From contig NW_019773936.1 in assembly GCF_001039355.2 (NCBI RefSeq), forward strand, positions 432,643-496,642: DNA of 64,000 nucleotides, in the 5' to 3' direction. The first letter of the stretch is position 1. Every line of letters begins with the position of its first letter. Positions 1 to 14,200 of the stretch are shown here, in pieces. A program made the translations under genes and the position numbers. The notes under the pieces were generated by a model. That model had not been told where the DNA came from. It searched no databases and saw only the letters and a list, made by a program, of their open reading frames with translations. This DNA comes from Lingula anatina. Taxonomy: Eukaryota; Brachiopoda; Lingulata; Lingulida; Lingulidae.

Positions 1-487
1 TTTTAAAGATAAGGGTTTTTTTGTAACATAAGGCATTGGTATCTGTGTTGAGTTTCTTCTGTTGGTGTGTATAACTCGAACGAACTGTGTTTCATTACTT
101 TAATGAGAGTGAATTCAAAATGAAAGATATTCACAATACGCATTGATATTACCAAAGAATGTGGATATAGTAAATCGACCAGCCTGTGGTTCTGCCAATC
201 ACTGAGACCACGCCCAACATTGCCTCTGTTGGTGGCCACGCCCTCCTACTTCTTTGACATAATATTGAATTAGTTAATGTAATTTATGTTTGACACAACT
301 GAGGCTGAATTGTCCACCCTCAATTTCAATGAACTTCATTAGTGGTCTTTGGCTATCATTTAGTAATATCAGCTCATATGATCAGATTGATTACTATGAT
401 ATAAACTAATTATATTACTGTCCTAGTAATTCGAATATCCCAAGGTCCGTGAACCGGAAAACAATTGCTAGGCCCACGTCTGGTCCT

Positions 488-509
488 CGCTGAGACTCGA
501 GTCTCAGCG
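488..509. repeat. 22-bp perfect palindrome
   Basis: CGCTGAGACTC is followed directly by its exact reverse complement with no spacer. It contains a central CTCGAG. No function can be assigned from sequence; it could form a cruciform or bind a dimeric factor. Confidence 0.7.
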
Positions 510-865
510 TCATTTGTCATTCGTCACCCTCCTAGGCGTCATCATCCGCTTTTATTATATAACCCCTCTATCCTAATCGTTTTAACAATAATAACAATGT
601 AGCAAACTGTTGCCTGTATTAAATGTTATGGCCTTAGGGATAAAAATTATATATCAAATATTCAATAAGACTCATCATCCTAAAAATTATGATGCGACGA
701 GTCAGCAAAAGTTATTATTTACCAATAATTTTGCACAAATTTCATTTGTGGGGTTGCAAAGAGGCCCCCACTACAATTGAGCATGTGCAGAATGCACATG
801 TTCGTAACTAAGCTCTGGAGATTGTTGTCGCCATAAAATGTCGTTTGACTACGCCAAACTTTCCT

Positions 866-1070
866 TTTAGACGGTAGATTCACTCAGAAACAAAGGCAAA
901 CTAATTCGTTGCCGATAGCACTTGCAGATAGCAGCACCATACAGAGTCTGATTAAAAACTTTCATGGCAATTGAAGAACTTTTACCACTGTGCAATGGAG
1001 TCCGAAAACAGCACTTGGCACAAATGTGAAACTGCCCAGTGCAAGGCCAAGAATTCAATCAGTATTTTCA
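866..1070 (+). repeat. Direct repeat, copy 1, ending at an N
   Basis: This 205-bp segment recurs at 1271-1475 with roughly 5% difference. It ends exactly at the single N at 1071. Either two haplotype contigs were joined end to end, or a dispersed repeat is present twice. Confidence 0.75.
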
Positions 1071-1071
1071 N
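1071..1071. other. Single ambiguous base (assembly join?)
   Basis: A lone N at the boundary of the first copy of the 205-bp direct repeat. The same arrangement occurs at 5570, so N plus repeat looks like a signature of the assembler. Confidence 0.7.
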
Positions 1072-1270
1072 TCGTGGGTAATTCATGATAATTGACAAAT
1101 TAACGGCCTGATGCCGATAGACAGCAACGCTGTGCTATGCTTCAAGCAACCCCTGACCAAATATCGCTTGGGTTTTTAAAAAATTTCTGTTGTACACACG
1201 TACTAAGAAGTTTGCCGTGTATTGCCTAGCCTACCCTCAGCAAAACGCACATATTTTCAGAAATAGTGAT

Positions 1271-1475
1271 TTTAGACGGTAGATTCACTCAGAAACATAG
1301 GCAAACTAATTTATTGCCGATAGCACCAGCAGATAGCAGCACCATACAGAGTCTGATTAAAAACTTTCTTGGCAATTGAAGAACTTTTACCACTGTACAA
1401 TGGAGTCCAAAAAAGCACTTGACACAAATGTGAAACTGCCCAGTGCAAGGCCAAGAATTCAATCAGCATTTTCAA
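1271..1475 (+). repeat. Direct repeat, copy 2
   Basis: Second copy of the segment at 866-1070. The flanking sequence differs from that of copy 1 on the left and continues without a break on the right. Confidence 0.75.
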
Positions 1476-2237
1476 TCATATTATCAGATTCTACATAAAT
1501 TGACTGACAATATCACTACTCAGTATTTAATTAATCTCTTAATCCAAAATTCCTATCATCATTTAATAATAATGCAAAATTCTTCTTTCAGATTGCTATT
1601 TATTTTAAATTTTAATGCTGCAGCTGTTCCAAAATAATCTTGTAGTAGAGGAAAAATACAAATAAGAAGTGGAAGACCAATTTTACCCACATTATTCAAT
1701 TATTTGAATATAATTGAATAAGATCACGATTTAACAAATTAAAATAATCTTTCATGAACTCTTTCATGAATAACATATTAAACAAAATTAAAGTTATAAA
1801 TTAGTGATAATGGCTTATTCTGGAATATATGACCTCTGCACATCATCAGTACCTGACTTGGTACAGTATAGTTACTACTTGGATACAGAGTTAGATTTAA
1901 TAATGTAACAATAAGAACAAAATATTACAATAAACTTCTCTGCACGTGTCAGACGCTTGTTACCATGAACTAACACTACTTGACAATGGGCTGAGCACTT
2001 ATCACAGAGTCTGTGTGCGATGCCATTGTTGTGCTGTGATTGGCTAGTTGAGTCACGTGAAGCCCTACTGTAGCGCCCTCGCGTATCGCGTGAATGCTGC
2101 GCATTTCTGGCCATGGCGATGTCTCCTCAATTACGAATTGTAAATAATCATTAAATGTCGACACGGCATTTGATATTAAATCACATTTATTTCAATAGCA
2201 TCATAAGCAGGAAGGCAATGGTTTTACTTTATTCCAG

Positions 2238-5200
2238 ATTTTGCGCACGGTTTGAAGCAGAGGGAGGGGGCTATTTTATTCCTTTTGACGCTTTGCATCA
2301 CAGGGAACTTTCTCCTAAAAATTACAACGAAACCACAGCATCAAAACTGGTGTGCATGTGGTATGATTCAGTCGCCCCATTACACTGCTCGGCTGAGAAA
2401 GGATGTTTTTTAGAGCCCCTACATGTTGCTGACCGCATAACAAATAGAGGCCATGTGTCTTTGTCATTCAAAGGCTGGTCGGATCCGTATCCATCAGCAC
2501 CAGATCAGGCATCCGGTATAGAACACTACGAAATAGAAGTTTTCAAGATTGATAACGAAGCCAATAATACTTTGATGGTAAACTCACAAAGTAGGCCTAT
2601 ACTCAAAAATACGACTGCCAACACACACATGGATATCGAATTACCTGATCAACCTGAGTTATATGCCGTTATCTTAACTGTTAAAGACATTGCTGGAAAT
2701 TTTCAGCAAGCCCGACGTTTTGTGTTGTTTGACAATTCGTCGCAGGTGGAAATTAACGAAAATAATCCCATGCTAGTAACGTCAGCCAATCCAAACGCAG
2801 ATTACATGTGGCAGGTCAATCATCGTACAATCCAGCTACGTTGGGTAAACCATTTTCGTAACAGCCATCATTTTCACCACAATCTTTTGAGACCCATAAA
2901 ACAGAATTTGGACATAAACGGTGTGTATGATCAAGTGAGCGGCGATCTCCCTGTCACTGGTACCTTGAATATCCATGGCATTGTGGACTTCCAGTACTCC
3001 TTTCAGCGCCTTCTCCCCTTGCAAACACCGACTTCTCCATTTCAAAACGTATCAAACTTCCAAACTCAATTACTGAATCTAACAGAGATCACCCCCAAAG
3101 ATGGCGAAAGCTACAGAATTTGGATCAAAGCAACTGACATTATGAATAATACACTTGTGGATAATGTCACAGTTCACTTTGACAGCACGGAACCGGAGGT
3201 GTCCAATATGTGGTTAGTAAGGGATGGCCAAAGGCAATTATATGTCCACCACACAACAGATCTCTCTAATATGACACTCCAGTTCAACGCCAAGGACCCA
3301 GAGAGCGGATTGATTAATGTCAAATGGAGACTTGGCACAGAGCGACGTGGCAGTGATATTGGAAGCGGTTATTTGCCTGTAGTTTCCTATGAAGTAGGTT
3401 GATATTTTGTACTTAAATTTTATTCTTGCAGTATTATTCCAATAATTATAAGAATATACTGTGTTAAAATACTTAATTACAACACAGAATATACTGTCGG
3501 GGTTGTCATTTTGCGTCTCATATATACACGGCATAGCCTTTCTTTATTTATACATTGTAGAATGCTTTATCATTTTACAGGAAGGGCTCAACAATTCAAG
3601 ATACACAGAGAAGAATCATTATTGTCCAGCAGTCGGTCGATGTGAATTTTACAATTACAGCATAGGAAGTCAGACTCTTGGGACGCATATAGGACAGCAT
3701 AATCGCCGGTATCACTTCACCATTGAAGTAATGAATAATGCAAAACTCATGACCACCGCGGCTGTGGTCGTACATGTGGACGAGTCACCTCCAGTGATCG
3801 GCACTGTCTTTGACGGCTTATCTGAAAAAGATAGAGATTTCCAAACTGATTTAAATCTAAATGGACATTGGCATGGTTTCTACGACCACGAAAGTGGTAT
3901 ATCCAAATACAAAGTGGCAATATCATCTCGGTGTCTTACCAAAGAGAAACTTTTGAAAAGCAAACCTGGGAATGAGACTAAATTAACGACTCTGACAACA
4001 GCCTCATTTCAAGCACAAGCGCCAGGTTATTACGTGTTATCAGTTATGGCATTCAACAAGGCTATGGAGCCTTCGGAGGTTGCTTGCTCTGATGGCGTTA
4101 CAATAGACGACTCTCCACCTGAAATCTACAATGTTTTGTTACCGAATGCACGTATTCGTGACACAATCGTTTGTGATGGGGATGCCGTTTGGTTACTCAC
4201 GTCTAACCTAACTAAATTAAGGCTTTCTAGCAATGCATCAGATTGTGTCCACCTGTGCTTGTCAAGGATTCCAGTTTCGGTGTTCCCAGACAAACAAACC
4301 AATAACACCAGCATGCTAAACGACACAGAATCAAACGAAGTATGCCTTGAAGCCCATTCTAACGACTTTGTTATTTCGTTGCCAAACGACGCTGTCAGCC
4401 TACTCTGGGAGGCATGTGATAAAGAAAGCCAACTTCATGATTTTGAAATCGGCATATCTTCCAATGAAAAAAATGTTTTAAATCCTGATATTTCAGGGTT
4501 TCACACAACTCACAACCATATGTATTTCAAGCGCACCCATTCTGGTTTAGGGCACTCTTTGCGGTTCTTTCTCTTGATCAGAGCAACAAATAAGGCGGGT
4601 TTGTCGAGAGTCACTTCTCTTGGCCCCATCCACTTGCATGAGTCACCACCATTGTTCACTGGTAAGCCGACAGTTTGCATTCTTGACAACAAAGTCCAAG
4701 TGGTTTGGAATCAGAAACAGTTACCTGTTTTGGGCGGGGATAAAGCCACAGTTGAAATTGCAGTCGGTAAGTAGCTTTTGTTACCCTTTCTACCTATATA
4801 TTCTTTATCAAGTTTGGAATTAGACATTTCTATGTTATTAACTTCTGCTTGATTTTATTGTTTGGGGATTTTTTTATTTATTAGTTGCCATTGGATGTAT
4901 ATTAATACTTGTGAAGTTAAAATGTAGCGTTTAACGATGTCCTAGGTACACGTAAGGAGGAAGAGGCTGCACAACAGTTCCGCCTAGCCGCAGGTAGTTG
5001 TTCTAATGATACACAATTTTGCGAAAATCTTGAGATTTCTAAACTCCAACAGTATAACCGCGAATTCCAAACTGACCTTTTCGTTAACGTCAGAATCACT
5101 AACGTGGCTGGTCTTTCAAGAGTCGTGGGATCAGAACCTTTTCAACTTCCAACAGCCTTGAAGCCATCGATTGGGCGTGTCTATGATGTTAATTCGAATT

Positions 5201-8200
5201 TCACACAGAAAGACATAGATTTTATTCTTGCTCCAAATACAGTATGTGCGGCCTGGAATGGATTTGAACACGAGGGTGCCAGAGTAAATTTTGCTGTCGG
5301 CCTCGGAAAAAGGACTGTAACTAGTGATGTTCTGCCCTATGATGCCGTTTCTCCTGCAAAGGGAAAAACGTTCTGTATCACAACATCTGGACTGCCTTTG
5401 AACACCAAATTATTCTTTAACGTGCAAGCCAGTACATCAGCCGGTTCAGTAACTGCCTCCTCAGATGGATTCACCATCGTCGAGGCAAAGGAATTTAAGC
5501 CGCTGAAAGTATTTGATGGCGCAAGGTGCGAGATGCCCCAAGAGATCGTTAAAACTTTACCTTCACTTANTCTTGAGATTTCTAAACTCCAACAGTATAA
5601 CCGCGAATTCCAAACTGACCTTTTCGTTAACGTCAGAATCACTAACGTGGCTGGTCTTTCAAGAGTCGTGGGATCAGAACCTTTTCAACTTCCAACAGCC
5701 TTGAAGCCATCGATTGGGCGTGTCTATGATGTTAATTCGAATTTCACACAGAAAGACATAGATTTTATTCTTGCTACAAATACAGTATGTGCGGCCTGGA
5801 ATGGATTTGAACACGAGGGTGCCAGAGTAAATTTTGCTGTCGGCCTCGGAAAAAGGACTGTAACTAGTGATGTTCTGCCCTATGATGCCGTTTCTCCTGC
5901 AAAGGGAAAAACGTTCTGTATCACAACATCTGGACTGCCTTTGAACACCAAATTATTCTTTAACGTGCAAGCCAGTACATCAGCCGGTTCAGTAACTGCC
6001 TCCTCAGATGGATTCACCATCGTCGAGGCAAAGGAATTTAAGCCGCTGAAAGTATTTGATGGCGCAAGGTGCGAGATGCCCCAAGAGATCGTTAAAACTT
6101 TACCCTCACTAAGAGTTGCTGCAGGATTAACCGTAACACTGCATGAGCTGCCCACTGTCCAAATAGGTTCCCATTATACCGTCTGGGTTAATATTTCAAT
6201 TAGTCAAGTTAATGAAGCCAATTTGCTTTTCCCAGCCTCTAAAGTCTATAGCGTAGAGAGAACTGTGTTGTGGTCCGAATTTGCCTTTTGGCAGATAATG
6301 GCTGTGACCATTCTGCCTTTGACAAAAAACATATCTTTTCACATCCGGAATTCTGGCAACGAGGTTTTCAGTATCAATGGCTATGCAATTTCAAACTGTG
6401 CATTTGACCTGGATTTCCAGGTGTCAACCAGCACATTATCGGGCAACTGGAAGGTGGAAAATGACAATCCAAAACCGTCGTTCCATTTCGAATGCGCTGT
6501 GGCACAAGAGGGCTGTAGTAAAGACAAAACAGACTGCGATTCAGTTCTGTTACTGACTCCTTTTAAAAACGTTGGATTGTTGTCAGAGTATACTTTTACC
6601 AATCTAAGTCTTCAGGATGGGCGCCGCTATTTCTTCTTGGTACGACAATGCTTCCATACGGAATGCTTTTCTAAATCCGTTTCGGACGGCGTACTGGTTT
6701 CCAATAGGGCACCTCTGGGAGCATTACTCAGAGGAAATGCTTCTACCTATCAGTCTTTGTCGAGTGGTAATAAAATGGCCATAAATGTCGAATGGGAACG
6801 TTTTTTCTCAAACGGTAGATATTATTCCATCAGGCACTACATTTGGACGATTTCAACCTATAATGACCACGCGACTACTGATGGCAACTGGTATGTGAAG
6901 ATTTCGGAAGACCCTTTCGTAGAGGTAAGATTACTCTCTTTTTAAACAGTAAAATGTCGCTTTGATTTATTTTATTTTATTATTATTTATTTTTTTTTTT
7001 TTTGGGGGGGGGTTATGTCGAAAATAAGTTGACGTCTACATATACAAACCCGATAGTTGCGTGCTTTGTAAGCTTTTATTAATTTGTAATATACTTTTAG
7101 GATCATCGGACGATACAGCTGCAACTGCACGATCATCGTCAGATGTATGTACTCCTCCGTGGATTTGCCAAAAATGGCCTGTCGACCCTAGTTTCTGCTC
7201 CTATCAAGCTGCCGCCAATGGCCACAACACATTTTGTTGTTGAACTAAGACAAAAAGATATTAAGAAATACAAGAATATGTTGCACGCACCTCATGTTGG
7301 GCCATTTCGTGGAATGATTGGGAGTCTTGACGTAGACTTTACAGATAACACCAATGACCTTGGGGTTGTCGTAGTGGGCTCGCAACATTCGACTGTGTCC
7401 TGGTTTGTCACTGAACGGCCGGAGATCCCAGCAGATTGCGCTATTGAACCAAGTTGCCATCATTTCTCCAAAACTCGTGGGAACATTATGAGTCTTGTTA
7501 AGGTAGACTTGGCTGAGGGTTTTAAATACTATGTTTGTGCGCTAGCCACAGAAGAAAAACTGGTTGAAACCGTTCCAGCGATGAAGTTATGTAGTAATGG
7601 GTTTTTCATCGACAGGACCCCTCCAAAAGCTGGTCACGTGTCTGTTTTGAACTCGATTAATGGACACCTATTGGACCCCAATACAGTGGCGCTCTCGTGG
7701 CACGGATTTATAGATAAAGAAGAGTTAGAAAACACCTTTGATGACGGAATCATGTCGTATAGCTATGCCGCGGGTAGGTAGTCGAAACTTATATCATAGT
7801 ATCAATATATAATAATAATATCATAAAGTAAAAAATAGTCACCCCTATCTATCAAGGAAGTTTTAAAAAAGCGACTATGTCGGCATTATTACTATTTTCT
7901 TATTTTTTAATTGGTCTTATTCCTGCGCATAATTGATAAGTATAATAGGACTAAAACTTTTTTGTCTTTTTATCGCATAGGCTCGTCTCCCAATACTCAC
8001 GATGTCGTAAACTTCACGGACGTAGGGGCATCAACTCATGTTATCGTTACCAATATCAGCCTAGAGAATGGAATGGTCTATTATTTTACCGTCAGAGGTA
8101 TTTCAAAATAAAATAAATCTTTTTTTTTTACATTTTTAATTGGCCAACTATACACGTGAAAATAGAACATACCAGTTTATGGTTGTCTTAGTGCCTATCA

Positions 8201-11200
8201 TTTGCTTATTAGTATTATATTCAAACGTTAATATTTCAGGAAATGACTATGTTGGATTGAGTTCATTCGCAACTTCAAGAGGTGTAATGGTTGACGCAAC
8301 ACCTCCTGACTGTGGGGCAGTCTTTGTTGGTTCTCCACATAGACACTCTGCCTTAATCGGAAGTCCAAGCTTGCAAGTACATTGGAATGGTATGAAAGAC
8401 GATGAGAGCGGTGTTTCCCATGTTGAAGTGGCGATAGGTTCAGGTCCTCATCAGCAAGACATAATGGCTTTCACGCCCTATCAGTCAACTACGGCCTTCC
8501 TTGACAACCAGGCACTTCTAGACGGTCACACGTATTATGCTCAAGTTCAGGTATGCAATGATAATCCTGGGGTCACATTTCTCTGTAGATGTGAATGTGA
8601 ACTTAGATATACCTGACATATGTATACTATACAGGTACATGTAGCTACGTAAATTCCACTACTTGAGGATGGTGACAGTGAAAAGCTTTTATTTTTCATC
8701 TATTCTTCTCGTAGGTTACGAATGGAGCAAATCTACGCCAGGTTTGCCACGCTCCGCCATTTCTGTACGATTCAACGCCTCCCACTATTGGAGCTGTAAG
8801 AGATGGACCTACGGTGAGCATTAATAATAAATATATAATGTCAAACACACTTTATCCGAGATTTATAATGTTGTATTTTACTTCTTGGAATCCGCACAAA
8901 TATAGGCGTATTAAAGTCCTGAAACAAAGGAGACCCATTTATTATGTTAGCAAGTAGTGCTCATGCAGTGTCACGTTCAATTTACATAATATCCGTTCAA
9001 TAATTTTAGTTTATTAGTGATTGGTTATCATTTGCTGACATGAATTAGTATGGCCCTTTGCTACCGATATAAACTTCGTGTTGTAGGATGATATAGACTA
9101 CCAGAACAGATTTGACCTCGTGTCTGTGAACTGGGGCGGATTCATTGACCCTCATTCTGGAATTCGATATTACAAAGTAGCCGTGCATGAAGTAGACCAA
9201 GAGCCAGATTTTGTTCTGGTGGGGAATAATACAGGTAAATGGCAGCTTAAATTTCTCAATTCAAAGTCAGTAAACTTTTACCTTATTGTTAAAATTAAAT
9301 TGATACAAGCGTGATCAAAATCACAGCAATATAGTGCTTCATTTACATCAGTTTCATCATAATTGCCAGGCGAATTCGTTGGAAATCCTTACTTTGAAAA
9401 AAAATTACAATGAACTGGCTTTTCATACAAACATAGGTGTTTGCAAATAGTTTTTTCTTATTTGCACTTTAGAATTCAGTATGCGGTATCATCTGACGCC
9501 AGGAGTGAAGTATATTGCTACAGTCGAGGCTTGTAACAATGTTGGTTTGTGTTCGCAAGCGACATCTGACGGCTTGAAAGCAGATGTCTCACCTCCAATT
9601 GCTGGCCTAGTTAACGTTGGATTTGAAGGGAGCCACTCACATTACCTCGCAGAAAGGTAGTACATAAAATGCTGCTGCTTAACATTCTTTGCGTTGTTTA
9701 TATTGATATTTCAATTACTTATTATCCATTTGAATCATTTATTTTTTGTAAATATTCTCATCAACGGGTTTGTATTTATCAGGTCATCGATGTCAATTCG
9801 GTGGTTTGGTTTTCACGATGCAGAGAGCGGCATTAGAAGATACAGTTGGTGTCTCGGTACAGAACCGAAACTATGCGACATTGTGAATATGACCAACGCC
9901 TACACGGCATCATCCGCCATTGTTAACGGCCTACAGCTACCGGAATCTAAGCATCTGTATGCTACAGTTACAGCAAAGAATGGAATAGGATTGACCGTTA
10001 ACCAGTCGTCACGATTCGTTATAGTTGATACCACCCCGCCCGAAGTTCGCATTCGTCCGCAAATCGACCTGCTGGAACATCAAGTCTCCTTGCGTAATGG
10101 CACACAATTTGATCCATCGCAGCTGAGATGCACTTGGAAGTTTGTAGATGACAGCAGTCCAATTATAAGCCACCTTATTTCAATAAGTACGCACCATGAC
10201 GGTATTGTTCCCATACCCCCCGTGGAACTTGGAAATGTCGACCATGTTCATTTGACAATGCCACAAAATCAAACTTTATCCGATGGTGATGTTTACACAG
10301 TGACCGTAACAGCATGCAACGCAGCAGGTTTATGTACACCAAGTACCTCAGACCCTGTTTTGGTGGATTCGTCGCCACCTCACTTTGGTGGTTTCCAAGA
10401 ACCTTTGTCGTGGAGTAAAACAGATAACATTTCTACTGTGAATCTGTCTTGGGCTGGATTTGCAGATGCTCATTCGGGAATCGATGCCTACTTCGTTACT
10501 CTTGGCACCAACGACAGTGATGTATCTGGTTGGACAGCCCAGTCTGCACTTGTACCAGGAGACATTCACAACGTTAGTATCACTACTTTCTTAAAAATTT
10601 TTCCCGGGCAACTTTTGTTCCTTTCTTTATGGGCAGAGAATGGCGTTGGGCTAAGGAGTCACTTTGGAAGGGTTTCAGTTAAGGTGGTCAGCAGCAGTGA
10701 AAAACACACTTTCGGTATATTAGATATTGAAAAGCACTCTTGCGATGTCCATTACTGTAATTTAGATTGCACATGTGCGGTTATAGGACAAAAATGCATA
10801 GCAGATAAAGAAATACCTCAATGTTTTTCTGACGATAGATATCCAGATGTCAAAACCAATAATCTTGTCTTTGATGGAACCGTGGCTGATGCCGCTTTTA
10901 CAAGTTCTTCAAAATGTCTGTCTGGACATTGGTTTCAAACACAAAACAGCGACGATATAATCAAAAGGTATGAGTGGAGCATTGGTTTTTACAACTCAAC
11001 ATATGGGGACGGTATATTTGACGTGACAGAGCAACCATGGTTCGATATCGGACATTTAACTAATTTTACATACTGCCTCCCAGGCGGTAGATTCTTAGAA
11101 CACAAGCAAAAGTACGCTGTCTATCTGCGAGCATGGACTGGATTTAACACGTATTTTGAGCATATGTCAAACGGTGTCATTGTAGACTTGACACCACCAT

Positions 11201-14200
11201 CACAGCGCAAAGGAAAACACGTAAAAGATTGTGGAAGCAGTTGTGACGTTGACATTGATTTTTCTCAAAATGCTCACACCCTGTCTGCTGACTGGGAAGA
11301 TGTGTTTACTGATACACAAAGCCCAATAGATCGCTACGATATTTACATTGGAACATTTTATGGAGGTAAGGAACTAAACGGAATCAAGACTTGTACATTT
11401 TAAGATTAAAATTAAATGTTTACCTACAAACCGTGTAATCAGAGACTAAAATATATGCATTTCATATTTTACTGTAAAACTAGCTGATACCTGTCACATC
11501 AATCATTGAACCATGAAAAGAGTTTAGTATGATATATATAGACTCTCTTTATTGCTATATTGTGCGTGAATTCGTGGTAATTGTGATTTTTTATTTGTTT
11601 GTGACATGCATTTTCAACCGAAATCCGGTAAAAAAAAACATTAAAATAACAATAAATAAAAGATAAAAAACGAGACTGAGTGAGAATCGAACCCACTCCG
11701 CCGTGTTAGGCAACCGAGGAAGTTACCACTGCCCCCCCCCTCCCCCCCAAATCCTACTATCTAGTGTTGACTGTATATTATATCTGTCGCACATGCCGAA
11801 GCTTTACAGAAATTACGAAGGCTAGAAAATACCTCCAAAATTAATACTTTTAACAGTTAAAATCAAATTGGTACTACGGCCACCATCTTCCCATTGCCCT
11901 AAGGTATCGCTAACACATGTCAGTGTCAACAAATCGTTGTAGTTTGGGAGAAAACGTGAAAACGAGACTTCGGTTGATCTGCTATTACTATAGAGATTTA
12001 AATCACTGACACTTTAGTGGAGTAGTTCAGTCAAAATAATGGATAATTCCCTTTCTTTCAAGGTAATGATGTTCTCGATGTAAGTGATGCTGGACTCGCA
12101 ACCAATTTCACGGCATCCGGATTAAACCTCGAGGCAGGAGTCCGATACTATACTACAATCGTAGCTTACAACAAGGCAGGCCTGTCAGTGTCGGCCACTT
12201 CAGATGGTGTTACATTCGACAGTGAAAAACCAATAGCTGGTAAAGTATACAGCACTGCTTTTTTTCACAGCAAGCCAAGTCAGCACTCAACAGAAACAGT
12301 TGGAATTTCTTGGACCGGTTTTGATGACTTTGATTCGAATATAGCCTATTATGAAGTCACTATTGGCTCTTCACCAGGCCTTGCAGATATTCTTCCATTT
12401 AAAGAAGTTGGTTTGAATAATGTTCTCGAACTGACTGGTCTAAATTTGACTCATGCCAGCAATTTGTGGGCGTCTGTGCGAGGTGTGGATGCAGCAGGGA
12501 TTGCATCTGAATGGGTACACAGTGACAAATTATTCATTGACACAACACCACCCACAGATCATATGTGTTCCACTTTTGATCCAGTTTCCGTGAGTGAAAT
12601 TATCAGCTGGAATCATGCACCTAATAATGTAAGCGCACATCCCAAAGATCAGAACTTAGCGAGTGTTATCCCTTTGAGCCTACCAGAATACCTATTTGGC
12701 GATAATACAGTGCTACATGTCGTTGTATATCCTAATGGCAGGCAGACTGGCATACTTTTAACATGCGAGGGCATACAAGAACCATTCGATTGTGAGTATA
12801 ATTCAGTGAACTTGTCATGCACTGTATCTGTTTACACCGCTATGAAACCAACATCGTCTGTTTGCCAGATAGAGAGATATGGACTCCCGATCAAGCTTCA
12901 TGGAGCAATTGCTTGGGTTTGCAACGGAGGTCGCGATTCCACAAAACCAGTGCTTAAACAGTTAGGTCTAACCTCCATTGAGATAACGCACAGGATAAAC
13001 GACCCTGACAGCGGAATAAAGAGACATATGATAGGCCTTGGCACGACCAAAGGTGGATTCCAACTGCAACCCTTGTTTGACACTGGGAAAGCCACGCGTG
13101 TAGTCGTCGATGTGGTTGCAGTGCATGGAACCCCAGTTTATGCAACGGTGATTTCAGAAAACAATGCCTTGGCCACTGCTGCTTTCTTCTCAGATGTGAT
13201 CATTGTGGACTGGACTCCACCTGCAGTTCATAGCGTACGTGTATCTGTTCTAGAAACATCAAGTGAGACGTCCACTTTTCAAGTCGTTGCTAAATGGGAA
13301 GTTTTCGACAATGAAACAGCAGTATCCGGGTGCACTTGGGCTATAGGTAAGAAATCATAAAGGTTGAATTAATGTCGTTGAACTGTTTTACATTTGTAGA
13401 AAACTCAATTAATCACTCGTCATACTCTCTTAAGAGCTTATCATCTGCTACCATAACAAGCAATTTTCACGTAAAAATAATCTGACGATTACATAATAAA
13501 TTACAGGGCGGTCCGAAAAACTCAGCAGATCTTGGAAGTTGGCAAGCGACTGCCACCACCAGCCACGCAGGTCCCGTTTCGGTGACCCTTTCCCACGGCG
13601 AAGAGGTCCACGTTACCATACAATGTACTAATGAAGTCGACCTGGTGACAACTGTCAACGCCAAGTCTGTGGGCGTAGTCACCAAACCGCCGGTGTCTGA
13701 AAATGCCAGTATTTCATTCACAGTAACCAAGGACAGTCCTTATCGTGCGTTTGGGTCATACCAGTCTATAAATTCGACCCTACATATCTCCTGGTCAAGA
13801 TTCCAAGACGAATCTGGCATTAAGCGCTATCTTGCCCGTGTTAAGGGACTGGAGAACCAGACCGTTGTGGATTGGACCGATTGCGGATTTCATACAGATC
13901 TCCTATTAAATGGTCTTTACCTGGAGGACGGGCAATACAGCGCAGAAATTATTGCCGAAAATTCAGCTGGAAAAGTCAGTTCTCCGAAGGATGCTTCGGT
14001 TTTTATTTTGGCTACGGCACCTTCAGTAACTGGTAAGTAATAAAAATGAAACAAATGCAACAACCTCACTATTAGTCACTCTTTATCTTAAAGAATACGC
14101 TCCACAAAACTGGACAACCCTCTCCACAAGAAACCAATGTTTGATATTGTTTTAACATTATATTTATCATAATTGAATGTAATGCTATAATTTCAGTCTT

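Larger units (their letters stand above)
1..2237. other. Intergenic or intronic sequence, no gene recognised
   Basis: I see no exon with convincing codon structure here. The stretch is AT-rich and holds a 205-bp direct repeat, an N at 1071 and a perfect palindrome at 488-509. It may be the 5' flank, or a long intron, of the giant gene that becomes recognisable at 2238, because the exon there opens with a splice acceptor and not a start codon. Confidence 0.6.

Noticed and set aside
2836-3045. Minus-strand open frame opposite the first exon of the giant gene
   Set aside because: It is the shadow of a well-supported coding exon on the other strand.
5337-6155. Minus-strand open frames within the 543-bp duplication
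   Set aside because: They mirror the plus-strand coding sequence and occur twice only because the segment is duplicated.
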